Shown here: positions 13,301-28,300 of the stretch, piece by piece
How the letters are laid out: each line of letters begins with the position of its first letter
Numbering within the stretch: position 1 is the stretch's first letter
Source: Muricea muricata
Taxonomy: Eukaryota; Cnidaria; Anthozoa; Malacalcyonacea; Plexauridae
Direction of reading: 5' to 3'
NCBI GenBank assembly: GCA_963855995.1
Contig: OY979723.1
Coordinates: 2,857,001 to 2,921,000, forward strand
DNA length: 64,000 nucleotides
Translations under genes and position numbers: made by a program
The notes under the pieces: generated by a model
Told to the model about the DNA's origin: nothing
The model's database searches: none
Seen by the model: only the letters and a program-made list of their open reading frames with translations

Positions 13301-16300
13301 TTGTGGTTATTTGACAGCACTAATCCCTTGTCAAATGATTATGCCTAAGTTCTTCCACACACCTTTAAGGTAATGGTCGGGTAAGAGCATAAGGTCGTCT
13401 ACTCATGGGACAAATCTATTATTTCAGAACCATTCTCAGAGCTGAGAAATATGAAAAACTAGATTCATATTAATCTGGTTTTTCATGGGACAAAACTGTG
13501 TGGAAGAACTTGTAAGTTGCGTTTTAATATATGCATTTTAATTTGACGAGGGATTAAAGCTGTCAGATTACTACATCTGTGGGTTTGAGGTTCCAAAGTG
13601 AGGTAATAATTCCGTGTTCTCATATAAATCTTAATCCAAGCCCTAACGCAAACCCTAATCCTAACCAGCATTTTATTCGTCATGTTTTAACTTTGATGGA
13701 TTGAAGATTTGATTAGATTTAGGGCTTGGACTAAAATTTAATTTCGCGTACTGAGAACACGGAATTATTACCCAAAGTGATGCTTGTTTTTAGGGCTGTC
13801 AGGTATTTTGGCGCAGTATAGCGAATAAACAGTTGGGCCACTCAGCAGTGCAACATGTCCCCCTATTTTTATGCAAATGACTAGCCAGAATAATGGCGGA
13901 ACAGTGTGTTCAGCGTTTCTATTGGCCAGAAAATGCAATTGACTGGCCAGAAAATGCAATTGACTGGCCAGAACCTGCATAATGAACATGCGTAATGCGA
14001 CATGCGTGAGGACACAAACTCCAGAGGTTCCGACTCTGGATTATTTTCTGTTCTGTTATTTCGGTATCTTACGAATTTTCCTGCTGAGATTAGACGTACC
14101 CACATAACATTACCCGTTGTCTTGCCCGGAAAAGCTTTTAAGTAATATTTAATGCACAAGCAGGAGCGTTTTGTCAGATTTTAAGCACGAATTGCGAGTA
14201 TTTCAAATGACCTCTAAAACGATCCATTTTACGCGCATCTTGTCAGTTTTTTTACGAACGAGAATTTTCAATACAGATGTTCTGCAAGCCGAGAAAATCG
14301 AGGCAAAAGCTTTGTGGAAAATCTACGCGTGTTTTATCACATTTAAATCATGATATACTAATTGTATCAATCTAGATAAATACCTCATTAAGATATTAAT
14401 CAGGTATTTATTGAGAAAAATACCTGCTTATCTCTTACATAAAGACTCCTTCACGGTTATGAGTCTTTTGTGTTCTGCTCATGAATTAGATTATAAAATA
14501 GAAAGATTAAACCTACCCTGAGAGCGGAGTCAGATCATAGTGTCTTCCCTCCTTGCTGCTGAATTTACAGTCCGATTCGCATTGCGTTGATCCTTTTTTA
14601 CTAAAAAGATTCAATGACAGTTTATTGTGTTTAATCATATATAAATGTACTAAAACAAAGTCAAGGGAACATCAGGCACAGAACTGAGTTTGTACAAAAT
14701 GTGTAGCTGTATCGTCGACAACTTTGTTGTTGTGCAAGGACGACAAATTACTATCGATAACAAAAATCACAGTGTGTGAAATAAGTTTTCGATGAAAATA
14801 TGATGCATTTTCATGTCGTAGACAATAACTGAGTTTCCCTTTTGCAAAAGGAAACTCGTTTTTTTATTGATACACATAACAAAACGTTGTAGTGTGTAAA
14901 ACTGTGGAGGCCCAGTCAGGATTCAATTTTGTGTTAAAATTATCTCTGTCGAGGGCAACACTAGAAAATATGTTTCGTTCATTCGTATTTTCGGCGAACT
15001 GCAAAGTGTCTGTCATTCCGTCTTTTGTCAATGCCGGTAGTCTTTACAGACAGCTCAGACTAGGACGTTTCAATGAGTATTGTCGTATTGATAGCAGACA
15101 ATATTAGCAATAACAAACCATGTTAATGGTTGTTTATCTGAACAACTAACTTTTGTTTGTTTTTGTGTTTATATAAATACAGTTATCACAAACCCAAAAT
15201 GTCGTCCATGTGTAAGCCCCCCCCCGTATATAAGCCCCCCCCGTGCATAAGCCCATCCAAGAAGGCTTACGCCAACTTGTATGAGCCCTGCAGGGCTTAT
15301 AATCGGAGGTTAACGGTACTTTAATTGGCTCAATACCACAGACATCTCATATACAGTAGATGGTGCATCCCAACTGTAGACAGGCAGAAATTGAAGCCGG
15401 ATCGCAGGCGCTGGTTGTTCCCACAGAGTTGACACGGAGCATGATAATTTGTGTATTTTGTATTGCGAAAATGGACAAAGTTGACAATAAATCCTCTTTT
15501 ATGCAGCTAAAAAGTATTTGATACACAAATGCAGAAAAGTATAGTGTTTTCTTTGGCATTTTTTTGATGAGTGGGAACGACCAATATGGCCGCCGGCTAT
15601 TGTTATGAGGGGAAACCGCTGAGATTTTTGGCTTCACTTTTGATATGCAGATGCGCTATCTAGTGTATATGAGATATCTATGCTCAATACGCGCACATCA
15701 TCTCCTTTACCCAGTGGGGTGAAATATTTTACGGAGATTTTTCACAGTAGACAAACCTTGTTAGTTTATCTCCACAAGGAATGCAAGCGCGTTTGCCATA
15801 AGGATCGCTGGCGTTGAGGTAGGTATCTATGAATGCAGAAATGGTATAAAATTAGTACAAAAAACCCAGAGCTCAAAAGACTTAGTTCATTAAGCTTTAC
15901 AATTTTTTAAAGCATCCTTTTGCATGCGGTGTTTCTTATAATCCTCCTATTTCTATCGCCCGCGAAAGGCCTCCGAAGATGGTTTTACCCTTATTTCAAA
16001 AACTCATTAATAATTCATGAACTAATTATCCAGTATCCAGTGCTAAATAAGTCACGTGCATGCCTCTTTACACCTGCTAGAAAACACTTCATTATCAATA
16101 ATACAAAAGATGATTGTCATGCAAATTATATAAAGATTTTTATACAGTATAAAGATTTGGCTTTGTTATGCAAATGTTTTTGAAGCCATTTAAAACACTC
16201 GCATGAAGTGTTTTATTAGGTACAAATCCAAACTTATTCTAAAATCATTAATAATTCATGAAGGAAATTCAAAAGAAATACATATTTAATTAGTGTTTTG

Positions 16301-19300
16301 AAACTAGAGAAAGGGGACAGCGGGGCTGATTAAGTATTCGTTTTCAAACTACTACCAGTTTGAAATTTTTCAACGTACTAGTAGTTTGAAATTTTTCAGC
16401 GTACTAGTAGTTTGAAATTTTTCAACGTACTAGTAGTTTGAAATTTTTCAAGGTACTAGTACTTTGAATTGCATAATTGATGAGTTTGAAACGAACTTCT
16501 CGTACTTGAAATCCCGGTAAAATAAAGCACTCCTGCTCGTGTTTAAAATAGTACTTGAACAATCGAGTCAGAGTTCACATCAGAGCTGACATCCATTATT
16601 TTGCCGTATTGATCAAAATCATGCCCCGTGCGCGTAGACCAAAGCACATTTCACCGCACCAAAATCAAGCATTTCACATTTCACCAATTAACCAATCACG
16701 GCTTACGAAAATACCTTTACCATTCTCAATGTTGGCTACGGAACAGGGTAATAATTCCGTGTTCTCAGTACGCGAAATTAAATTTTAATCCAAGCCCTAA
16801 ATCTAATCAAGTCTTCAATCCATCAAAGTTAAAACATGACAAATAAAACGCTGGTTAGGATTAGGGTTTGGGTTAGGGCTTGGAATAAGATTTTATGACA
16901 ACACGGAATTACCACCCGGAACAGCACGTCCACCATATTGACTTACTTTTAGGACAGGCCTCGCACTTTGGTTTTCCATTTTGGTCTGAAGTAATTCGAT
17001 TGCCTTTTGGGCATGGAATGCAACTAAAAATTGGAGCGAAAATAACAGTTTTGACTTCTTAATGCAGATTACATGCTCCATTGTATTGATTACATACTCC
17101 ATTGTATTGATTACATGCTCCATTGTATTGATTACATTCAAATAACGAATGTTTGATTAATCGATTATTTAATGAATGATTAATTTCTACAACTGGTCGG
17201 CATGGTAACTTTTAAACTCCCTAAATAAAAGACTAGTAGGTTTGAATTCGAAAAGACGTCTACAGTTTCAGCTAGTTATAACAGTTGAGAGCAAATAAAA
17301 GTTTCCTGAATGCAAAAGCCAAGAGAAATCGATTAAAAGAGCTAATTTTAATAGTTAAAAGGACAATTTTAGCCTTTCATAATTTTTTACCTTTTCTACT
17401 GTTTAATCTATGTAAATTGTAACCCTTGTAATTAAGCTTTTCGGCTGCACGACCATCTTTTTTTACAAATGTATGATAATGACACCACCCTATAGCTATT
17501 CTGTTATTTACCCTTCGTCTTCCATTCCAATTGGACATTTCTTACATCCTGCGGCTCCACCATCGACTGTCTTCGTTACTTTGATGAAGTAAAATATCAC
17601 TCTGTGAAGATAAGGAAAACAAAAATAATATACAGGGTCCTGAGGGGAGGGGGGGGGGGAGGGGGGTCCAGGTGCACAAATCCCATAGCCCTAGTGACTG
17701 TCTTGCTAAATATTAATCCCATTTCCCTTTTCTGCTGTTTTTTGGCCAATGAATTTAATTGTCTGACTTTTCTCGGGATAGTCTTGCAACTTCAAATCGT
17801 CACAAATTTTCATTCAGCTGATTGTAACCAATAAATATCAAGCTGTGTTTTGATAAGCCATTGGTACATCGGCCAATCAAAACCGGCCGACCAAGTTCTC
17901 GTCTTGTGTGCTCGATTGAACTTGGTGTAGAAAGAGTCACATTATACAAGAAAAATTCATGTAAAAAGATAACCGTATTACTTCAAACATATGATTTTTA
18001 AAAAAAAATCAATCCATCAAGGTCATACTTGTCATTTCTGTAATTAAAGTGATCGGTGTCATCGCTTGAATCGTCGTCCCGTCGGGCATTGTGTTCGCCT
18101 TTTCTGAACACCCAATAAAATCCCTCGGTGTGTTTCGTCGTCGCCATAAACCTATGAAAGAAACATTACAAGGAAATGCTGTCGTGAAAACAGCTAACAA
18201 AACTAAGAAAAATGTAGTCAAAATATAGTTCTTTTAACCAAAAATGTTCAGGGAAACATATTTGTGTCCATGAAAGCAGGTTTTGTTTTCTTAGCGAAGT
18301 AGACAAACGCTGACAAAAATACACGATGATCAAAATATGTTATTGACCAAGTCAAATTATTTGTAGAAAAATAGTTTCTCGTCTTTGATTGTGATAAACA
18401 ACCACTCACAAGGCCCGTGAGTATAGACTGGTACTGGTGGCGACCTAAACTACTGTATTTATATTTAACTGGTTTATTTGAATAAATTTCTATAACAAGC
18501 ATCATAAAACTCACACGTATTTCTGTTTAGATTGTTTTCCGTTCCACTCCTTTATCTTTTCGTATCGACCACTTTCTCGGCTCCTTTCGTTGTGCATCTG
18601 TGAAAGTAAGGTCCCTCGTTAATTTTGAAACAGTTTTATGTATGGCGCATTTGTACGAGCAAACAACTCGTTATACGATGACAGGAATCCCAACGCACGT
18701 TACGTCAGTTCATATTATTATCACGTATTTAACAAATGCAGGGTGTATAAAAAAAACGGAGCCCATCTTTTGTGTCTAATTATTTCTAAATTACTGAAAC
18801 TTATAGTACAATTTTGGACTTGTTTTAAACCACGTTCTTTTCTCTTTCGAACAAGCCGTAATTCGTATTTTTACTCCCAGTAACGTATGTGCTATGACAA
18901 ATTTAGTAAAAGCTATCGATTTGAGATGCCCTCCAATTATGCAAATTCACTATGTCTTTCATGGTCGCCAGTTAAATTTTTAATTTTTTCGCTTATTACA
19001 TAAATGGTATTTCTGTTAAACTTAACAAAACTTGTTATAAAGCTTTACAGAAGATAACGGACCGTTTAATTTAACAAAAACCTTAGATTTATGACAAATA
19101 ATGATTGAAATCAGCGTTTTGTTATCCGCGCGTGCACAGTGTTGTCGAAATTGCATAATGTCAATATTCATAACGGCCCGTTATCTCCTGTAAAGCTTTA
19201 TAACAAGTTTTATTAAGTTTAACAGAAATACCATTTATGTAATAAGCGAAAAAATTAAAAATTTAACTGGCGACCATGAAAGACACAGTGAATTTGCATA

Positions 19301-22300
19301 ATTGGAGGGCATCTCAAATCCATAGCTTTTACTAAATTTGTCATAGCACATACGTTACTGGGAGTAAAAATACGAATTACGGCTTGTTCGAAAGAGAAAA
19401 GAACGTGGTTTAAAACAAGTCCAAAATTGTGCTATAAGCTTCAGTAATTTAGAAATAATTAGACACAAAAATGGGCTCCGTTTTTTTTGATACACCCTGT
19501 AGATAACAATGTCCCGTTGTCTGTTCAGTTATAGATACACGGTATGACGTCATAATGAGATAAGAACAAAAAAGTGGCCTACGGGCCGCCTAGGCGAGTG
19601 GGTCACTGATGTTCTTACCACATTATGACGTCTACCATGTATCTATAACTGAACAGACAACGGTAAAATGCAATCTATTTGTTTTATATAATAAAAATGT
19701 GAAAATTTTTGCCAAAATAAGCTTTGTAGTGCGACGAAAAGACTTTAGCACGCCATTTGACGTGATCATGATCTATACAAAACAAAACACGCCATTGGCT
19801 GTCGATGATTCTAAAATTGCTCTGATTGGTTTGTCGCTGAAATGGCGTCAGCGTGCGTCTGTCCTCTAATTGATAACAGTTCTCGACCAATGAGAATCCA
19901 GAATTAACTCTGATTATTATATCAAACAGGATATTTATATAATTATGTATGCAATGACGTGAACGTGCTCAACTCACACCATTTGCTGGGATGCCTGTGA
20001 TACGATCTGCAAATTTGTTTTACTTTGCAACCCTCTATTCGCTTTAAGTATATTTCAGAATTTTGAGAAATAAAAACTGCAATTAATGCAGCTACCGACT
20101 TTTTAAAAATCCTTTTACGTATAACAAGCACTGGATGTTTGCATTTCTTTTTGACCACAGAAAAGAGGTCAAAAAACTTATTTACCAAATTTACCAAAAC
20201 ATTCAATGGCTATTTTCAGCCTTGTTTACGCCCCCCCCCCCCCGATGGTTCCATAAACATTGCAGTTCTTGTTTAAAGAATGCTTGTCACCCGTCATGCA
20301 TTGCGCGTCGAAATCAACACAGCGGTCATTTTAGTGGTCGAGAAATTCAGGTGTTTATTCTGAATCTATAAAAAACCGCTAAGATCGTTGGGATGTACTT
20401 GCTCATTTTAACATATCTATATATATTTCTAATGAAACGCAATAAAGAAATACTTTTCTTGCCAGTCCGTATCATGGATATCACTATGGACCTTAAGATG
20501 CGACGACGGGAACGAAGACGGCTGGCGATACAACGAACTTAAAATTATTCAAGGAAGGATGTGAATAATTAAAGTTCCGGCAGAGATGAAGACGTCATTT
20601 TTGCTCAAGTTGCAACGCCAAAACATGTAGTTTTAAGCTGTGTCTACAACGTCGGCGTTCCAAGCCACGAGAATGCTAGACTATGAGCAAGAAACTACAC
20701 CGGAATATTTCTCAACAACGAAACATCGATTTTATCATCCCTAATGGTATTCTATATAATCGATAAGAAACGAAAAGCTTTTAAATTTATTTTTCCATTT
20801 ATCGTCGTCGTTCTGTTGCCGCGGTACATCTCAAGGTCTCTATTAGCGCTTGTGCTCGGGTCTCTAGTCCGCTCCTTTGATTGTCTGTCATCAAACCTCA
20901 CCTGGTAAAAACTCAGATGACACGGTCCTTCACACTGCACCTCAAATTCAAATGTGACCGTTCCCAATTTAGGATAAAGGTTGCTGGTCTTGAAACCATC
21001 CGTTCCAAGGAATAGTAACACCTTAGCGTCGTCAGCATGACCATATCCACTGTCGATCGAGTTACCATGAAGACGAAAGCCTTCCTCAGTGGCACAGCCA
21101 CGTTCTGAAAAAAGTGCGATTTGTTCACAATGTAGCATCTTAGTAACAGTGGTTCAATATTTTGCAAAGGAATCGTATTCCCTACACACGTACTCATTTA
21201 GTTCTCTGCCCTGCCCTCTTCAAAATTTTATCCTTCTTTTTTAACCGAGATTTTTGGCAGCCATAGATGTAGTCGGACAGTCGAAAGATTAGGAGAAGAA
21301 ATTCTGCAGAACCATTGTGCCTCATTCAGTACAAAGCTTTACCAACAAAAACCAATACCAGCCGACAATTTTAAGAAATACAAAATAAAACATAATCCGA
21401 AGATTAGCATCTTGAAACCCAGGATACGGATTAAAACAAGACGATATAGACATATCACAACTCAATATCGTCTTGTTTTAATCCGTATGCTGGGTTTGAA
21501 GATGCTAATCTTCGGATTATGTTTTATTTTATATTTACCAACAAGCTATTTCAGTTTACGTTGTATTGAAGGGGCAGGGTCATGCAGGACAACATAGGCA
21601 ATTCCTACACTTGAAAATTTTGCACAAAATGTATATTTTTGAAACTTTTTGTTCAGTTTTTGAGTCCTTTTTGGTAGAAATAGCCTACTGTATCTACTGT
21701 ATATAATTAAAAATATTAAATATAATAAATTTGTCACAATTTACAAATGATACACATGCAGGTATACTATGTACATATTAACATATACCTAATATTAACA
21801 TCACCAAACAGGTTACAAAACACATAAAGACAAGTTGACAGGAAAAGGACATTCATCCCAAGTGACACCTAAACCCTAATTACCTACTTAGATCGAAGAC
21901 AGAACACAAAGTATTTCATTTAACAATATGGACGTTAAGTTATAGGGTACGTCTACACATAGCGACTTGAGAGTCGAAGGTATCAATTAAATAATAAATA
22001 TAACAATGAAAGATGTTGGAAATGAAGAGGTGAATAGTGGAAATACCGGACAAATTTTGATATGGAAATCAGAATCAAAGTATTATTTTGTTTCCTAATT
22101 CGCTGTCTCTTACCATAGGATGATTCACACATGTGGTCCATGTTCTCAGGCCAACTTCTCCACCAGTTGAAGTAGAAGCCATACTCTGGCTCAGTCGAAG
22201 CTGAACACTTTGTGCATTCTGAAACAAGGAAATCGGTTATTATTTTTCATCAACACTCATGTAACTCTTATTCTTGTTTGTCCAGGACATGAGAGTTCAG

Positions 22301-25300
22301 AAAACTCTTGCTCTCGTTTGCCAAGGACATGACAGTTTAGGAAACTTTCATACACACTCTCGCTTCTCAACATCAATCAACTCTCATACAACTTTTGTTT
22401 ACGTTTGACCAAGACCAAGAGTTGAGAAACGCTCATACAAACGCTCGCTTATCAACTCTCATCAACTCTCATATGCAAATGTCGCTCTTGCTTAACTAAG
22501 ACATGAGAGATAAGAAAACTCTCATGCAAACTCTCGCTTCTCCATTCTCGTCAGCTCGCAAGAATCTGTCAAATGTGAAGAAAGCAGAACCAGCTTCCTA
22601 CCCGTGGCCTTGCCATCACTGTAGGTCATAGGAGGACAGAAATCGCATCTTGTACCATTCTTGAACATGCCTGGATTGCACGGGGCGCACTCCTCTTCTT
22701 TTCCCGACTCTGGTAAGGAGGTGGAGTCCTTTACGTTATTAACGCAGATCTTTGGTTCGATCCAGTGAAACATTTTCTTAAACTGAAAAAGTGGAAGTTA
22801 TGTTGAAGTTGTGTTATGCACACCAGTATTGGCAAGTCTGCCAAGTAGTATTTAATGAATTGCGTCAATCATCGCCATGTTTGGAGGAAAGCTGCTAACA
22901 ACTAGTATTAGTATGATTTAAAGCATCTTGATTGGTTGCCTGACCAGTAAATTATGAGGCATTATTTACTAGTTGGCATTTTTTTCAAAATGGCTGCCAA
23001 TGAGAGTCGTTTTGATGTATGCCAAAAATTAGCAAATGGAGAAAAATTGCATTAATATCAACTCAAAGAATACAAAAAAACTTTGATGTTAAGCTATCTT
23101 AAGGTAATAGATCGTCTGCAAATACCTTATTAAGTACTTTTTTCACTATTTAAAAATTACAAGTAAACTTTAGTCTTTATTTAGGAATTTTCAGAAGTAA
23201 ACTGTATTCATAAAAGACGACAGTGCATTTTAGACACGTAAATCTTACCAAAGAAATTATACTAAAACAATTATCCGCCTCAGGCTCAGTGATTATAGTA
23301 AATATTCACCTCGACTTCGTCTCGGTGAATATTCACCAATAATCAGTTCGCCTTCGGCGAATAAATGTTAAATAGTCTTCTCGATATTATCAGATTTGTT
23401 GCAAAGTTGTTTGAGAAAGTCTGAAACAGTTATGTTACCTTGTTATTGACGTCACACGCACTGTGAGTTTCGATGTAGTCATTGATTGTGCAAGGCAGTC
23501 TTTTAAAGCACTTGGCTGAGCCCGCTTCTGTAAACATTGTATGTAAGACAATGTGAGTAAACCACAAACAAAAGATCTGGATTGAGGTTAAAACAATTGT
23601 GGAGCAAGAAGAACAGTTTAGAAGCGATGGAGCTTTCCGCGGTTAAATAGAGCTGGTTTAGTTTAGGCTTCCTCCTGCACGTAGCAACACTAGATCAATA
23701 AGAGATGATAATTACTGGATCTCTTAGAATTTAGAACCACCCAGTATTAATAAAGTTAGCTTAATTGGGGTTTCCTGCTGTAGTAACACTGGATCAATAA
23801 GAGATGATTTTTACTGGATCTTTAGAACTGATACACATATCAATAGAAATACCTATCAAAAGCTTAGTTCCAGTCCTGAAGCAATGGGAGCTTCTTTTGA
23901 CACTAGATGTTTAGTCACTTTAAACTAAAATTTGTTGCCAGTTTAAACTTACTGGAGTATTCAGTATTTGTGTCACACTTTTTACATTCTGTGGCCCCTT
24001 CAGCAGAATATTGGTTTGCAGGACAAGGTGTACAACTGAAACACAAAGTCAAAAATCAATAAACCCATAACGTTAAACAACGATTACGCCTTTTCGAGTG
24101 CAGAAAACTTTCATACAAACTCTTTCCTCATGCAACTCTTGTTCTCGTTTGACCAGGACATGTGAGTTGAGAAAACTATCATACAAACTCTCACTTCTCA
24201 ACTCTCATTAACGTTAATGCGCCTATTGTTCTAGTTTATCCAGAATATGAGAGTTGAGAAAACTCTCATACAAACTCTCATTTGTCAACTCTCGTCAACT
24301 CTCTTACAACTCTTGTTCTCGTTCGACCAAGATTTCCTTAGTCGCTCATATCAAAATACCTTCTTGTTCCTTCGAATTTAGCAAATGTACCGGCTGAACA
24401 CGGAGTGCATTCGGATGTGTAGGCAACACCTTCAATACAGATAAAAGAGAAAAGTTATTGCCTATGCTTGTGTGATGTGTGTGGTGAGGGGGGAGGAAGG
24501 GGTGATGATGGAGGTGAAAAAACTGGATTTGCAGTATCCTTCGGTAAAGTAGGGCTCATTTAGTTTGTAGATTTATGGAATACCTTTTTTTACTAGAGAG
24601 ATTCAGATTTGACTTCCGCTACCACTACTGCTACCTTATCCAGACTTTTTAAGAAATCTGATTGGTCAGTTGGGTAGACCAAGCTCATCTGATTGGCTGA
24701 CAGATGGGTTAAGGTAGTGGTAGTGGAAATCTGAACCTCTCGACTATTATTTGGAAAACAGAACTCTATTGATCTAGTGAAGATGACTGAAAGTGATGTT
24801 TAGTCAGTTTAGACCTTACGTTATCAGTTTAGGCAGTATAGAAGGATACCTCACAAACTAAAACCTCGTCGTCAAGCTAGGGGGGGGGGGGAGTCGCTCC
24901 AAACCTTGAAGTTCTAATCATGTCGTTCGGTTAGGGTAAGATCATATGGTTTTTTAAGATTTGTAAAAACTATATCCAGTGAAGGTGGCACTCGGGGCGT
25001 CATCCCCATAAATTTAAGTTGTAATTATAACCGTTAGTTGTATTTTGTGACCGTTTCAGGTTTATCTAAATCGCTTTGACGATCCTATTTTTAAACCATT
25101 TCTCTAAAATTTTTGAAAAACATTTCATCCGGCAGATTAACGACGAAACAGTTGTTCAAACTCGAGTGTCGAAAAGAGTGTCGAAATTTCCGAATGTCGC
25201 CTAATTTTTCAAGTTTTGTTGGGTGGTGGGGGTTGGGGTGCTCCCTGGTGCCATATTCGCTACGCCCCTGGGAACAATGTTTTGAATATAGTCCCTCACG

Positions 25301-28300
25301 CCGCTTAAACGACAACATTACAACCGGCCAACGTTCTAGGCGAAGATCTGAAATGTTTTCTGGTTTGCTTGACAGTAAACGATGTTTTTGTGGTTGACCG
25401 TGCCTTTAACAGGTTGTCAGACTTCATCAGCGTACCTTGAACACGAATGGATTTCATCAGGACAGGTTCTTTGTTGCGTTCACCCTCCATATTGGTAGGA
25501 AACAACGACGCTTGCCAAACGATCAGATTATGGCCACGTTTCAGGTGAACCTTTAATTTAGGAAAAATGTCTATTGAAACCCCTCGACACATTTATTTAA
25601 CGAATTATGAAGAGAAAAAGAATGTCTCAATACAAAAAGTTAGTTTAGTTAGGTTTCCTCCTGTAGTAACACTGGATCAGTAAGAGATGATAGAACTGAT
25701 AGTGCTCCTCAGCTGACCAGTACAAATGATGTTAATTTAGTTTAGGTTTCCTCCTGTAGTAACACTGGATCAATAAAAGATGATCTATGCTGAACCTCTA
25801 GGAAGAACAATTTAGATCTGATAGAGATGACCAGTATAAATAATGTTAGTTTAGTTTAGGTTTCCTCCTGTATTAAGTAACATTGGATCAATAAGGTAAG
25901 ATCCTAGGACTGGACCTCTAGGAAGAGCAGTTTAAAACTGATAGAGCTGACCAGTATAAATACAGTTAGTTTAGTTTAAGTTTTTTTCTGTGGTTACACT
26001 GGATCAATAAGAGATAATCCTTGATTGACCTCTAGGAAGAACAGTTTAGAACTGATAGAGATGTTCAGTATAAATAAAGTTATTTTGGTTTAAGTTTCCT
26101 CCAACAATAACACTGGATCATAATAAGATGATCTTATTTGGGCTCTAGGAAAAACAGTCGAGAAGAACACCTGTAATACCATTGATAAACAAATAAATCC
26201 ACAGTATAAATGCTTTTAGGACTTCAGAAATTATATAACTCTCTATCCCCCAATTCCTAATCCCCTGTGGAAGGGGACCACCCTGGTAAATCTACCCACA
26301 GTAAAAAAATACTTACACTCTCGTTTCTCCAATGGAATTCTTTTGTTCGCTCCGGATATTTATAAGATTGTTGTCCTGTTGTCATCATGCATTGCTCATT
26401 ACGCACCTGTTGAGGAGATGAAAACAATTTAAAAATACGAAACACAGCAACTTCAATGCGTTGGAATTTTGAAGAATATTAGGTCAACATCAAACTAGGA
26501 AACATTGCTTCGGGAAGATTGTTCTAGAGTTCCTCCACACTGGGAAATATAACTTAAAACATTGATAGGAAACAATGTCTCTCACAAAAATGGTTCCTAT
26601 AGTTTACCTATACTGGAAAACATGACGAAAACATTGATTGGAAACAATGTTTCCCAGTTTGTCGAAGCCTGTCACTTACATAAACGTAGAAGAAGACATC
26701 GCTGCTTGAACTTTGATACTTGAATGTAACCAAACCGTCTTTCTTCAACTAAATGTTAAATCATTTTAGATAATCAGGAATGTTGAGATAATAAAATCGA
26801 GTCATTCGTAGACATGGCAAAGAATGAGATGTCGGGATCCTGGTTCCATCACCGTCATAAAGAGAGAATGATCAGTTGATCACTTACAGCTGAAAGGAGA
26901 TACTCATGAGAGCAACGAGTTGGATTGCTCATTATTATCACTATTCATCATTATCACTAACAATTCTGCTCACCGTTACAGCAAGTGTTAATTGAGATGT
27001 GCACGCATCAGCGCTAGAAACCAAGTAATCTCCCGTAGCCTTCCACAGTGAGCTAAAATAAACGTTTAAAATTAACCTCTGTCGAGGAATAGTAGCTTTA
27101 AAATGTTTTCCGAGACGTACGATAAAAGATACTTTGCCATGCTCTGCTTTGCCTGCATGTAGAAGTCCAGTAAGGATCATCTCTTATTGATCCAGTGTTA
27201 GTACAGGAAGAAACCTAAACTAAACTAACTTTATTTATACTGGACAGTTCTATCAGTTCTAAACTGTTCATCCTAGAGGTCCAGTAAGGATCATCACCTA
27301 TTGATCCAGTGTTACTACAGGAGAAAACCTAAACTAGGCTGGCTCTACTTGTGTTTGGAAGTTGTATCAGTTCTAAACTGTTCTTCCTAGAGGTCCAGTA
27401 AGGCTCCTATTGATACAGTTTTACCACTGGAGAAAACCTAAACTAAACTATATTAGAAAACCTAAACTAAACTATATTAGAAAACCTAAAGTAAACTTTA
27501 TTTATGCTGAACAGCTTTATCAGTCCTAAACTGTATCTCTAGAGATCCAGTAAGGATCATCTCTTATTGATCCAGTGTGTTTCTACCAGAGGGAACTTAA
27601 ACTAAAATTGCTTCGTCTACACTCCATTAGCCTATCAGGCTCCATTAGAGTATCGGGACCCCTAGTACTTCATAGCTTTATACTATTTCCAGGTTGTTCT
27701 CCCAGATGTTCAGTTGTCGTTCCGTTAACTTCATAATATTTGGATCATTGAATTATAAGCTTACTTGGTGCAGTTGCTTTTCTTATTGCGAGACCATTGG
27801 CTGTGACTGTCGTCAAACGATTGCGTTTCAAAACCACTGGGTAAAGTTGTCCAGTTGGTGTATATTACATCACCACCCAAGCTATAGTGTCCAGCCTTAC
27901 AAGGCTTGCACGACTGTTCCGGACTGTTCACATCAAGATATTTCCCAGGATCACACGCCGAGGCTAAATGGATTAAAATGAAAAAAAGTGAGGCGGACTA
28001 GACGACAGACAACGACGATTAGCGTAAATAGGGGTTCCTTATTCATAATCCAGAGAATTTTGATTCATGCAAACCTTTCTCGCTTCTCAACTCTCATCAA
28101 CTCTCATACAACTCTTGTTCTCGTTCGCCCATGCAGGACATAAGAGTTAAGAAAACTCGCATACAAACTCTCGCTTCCGGACTTTCATCCAACCCTTGTT
28201 CTCGTTTGACTAGGACATAAGAGTTGAGAAAACTCCCATACAAACTCTCGTTTCGTAACTCTTATATCTTATCTCCGTTTGACCACGAAACAATGGCATA

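Noticed and set aside
16748..16912. TTAGGG-like words as an interstitial telomere
   Set aside because: They lie inside a MITE found twice and are not a tandem TTAGGG array.
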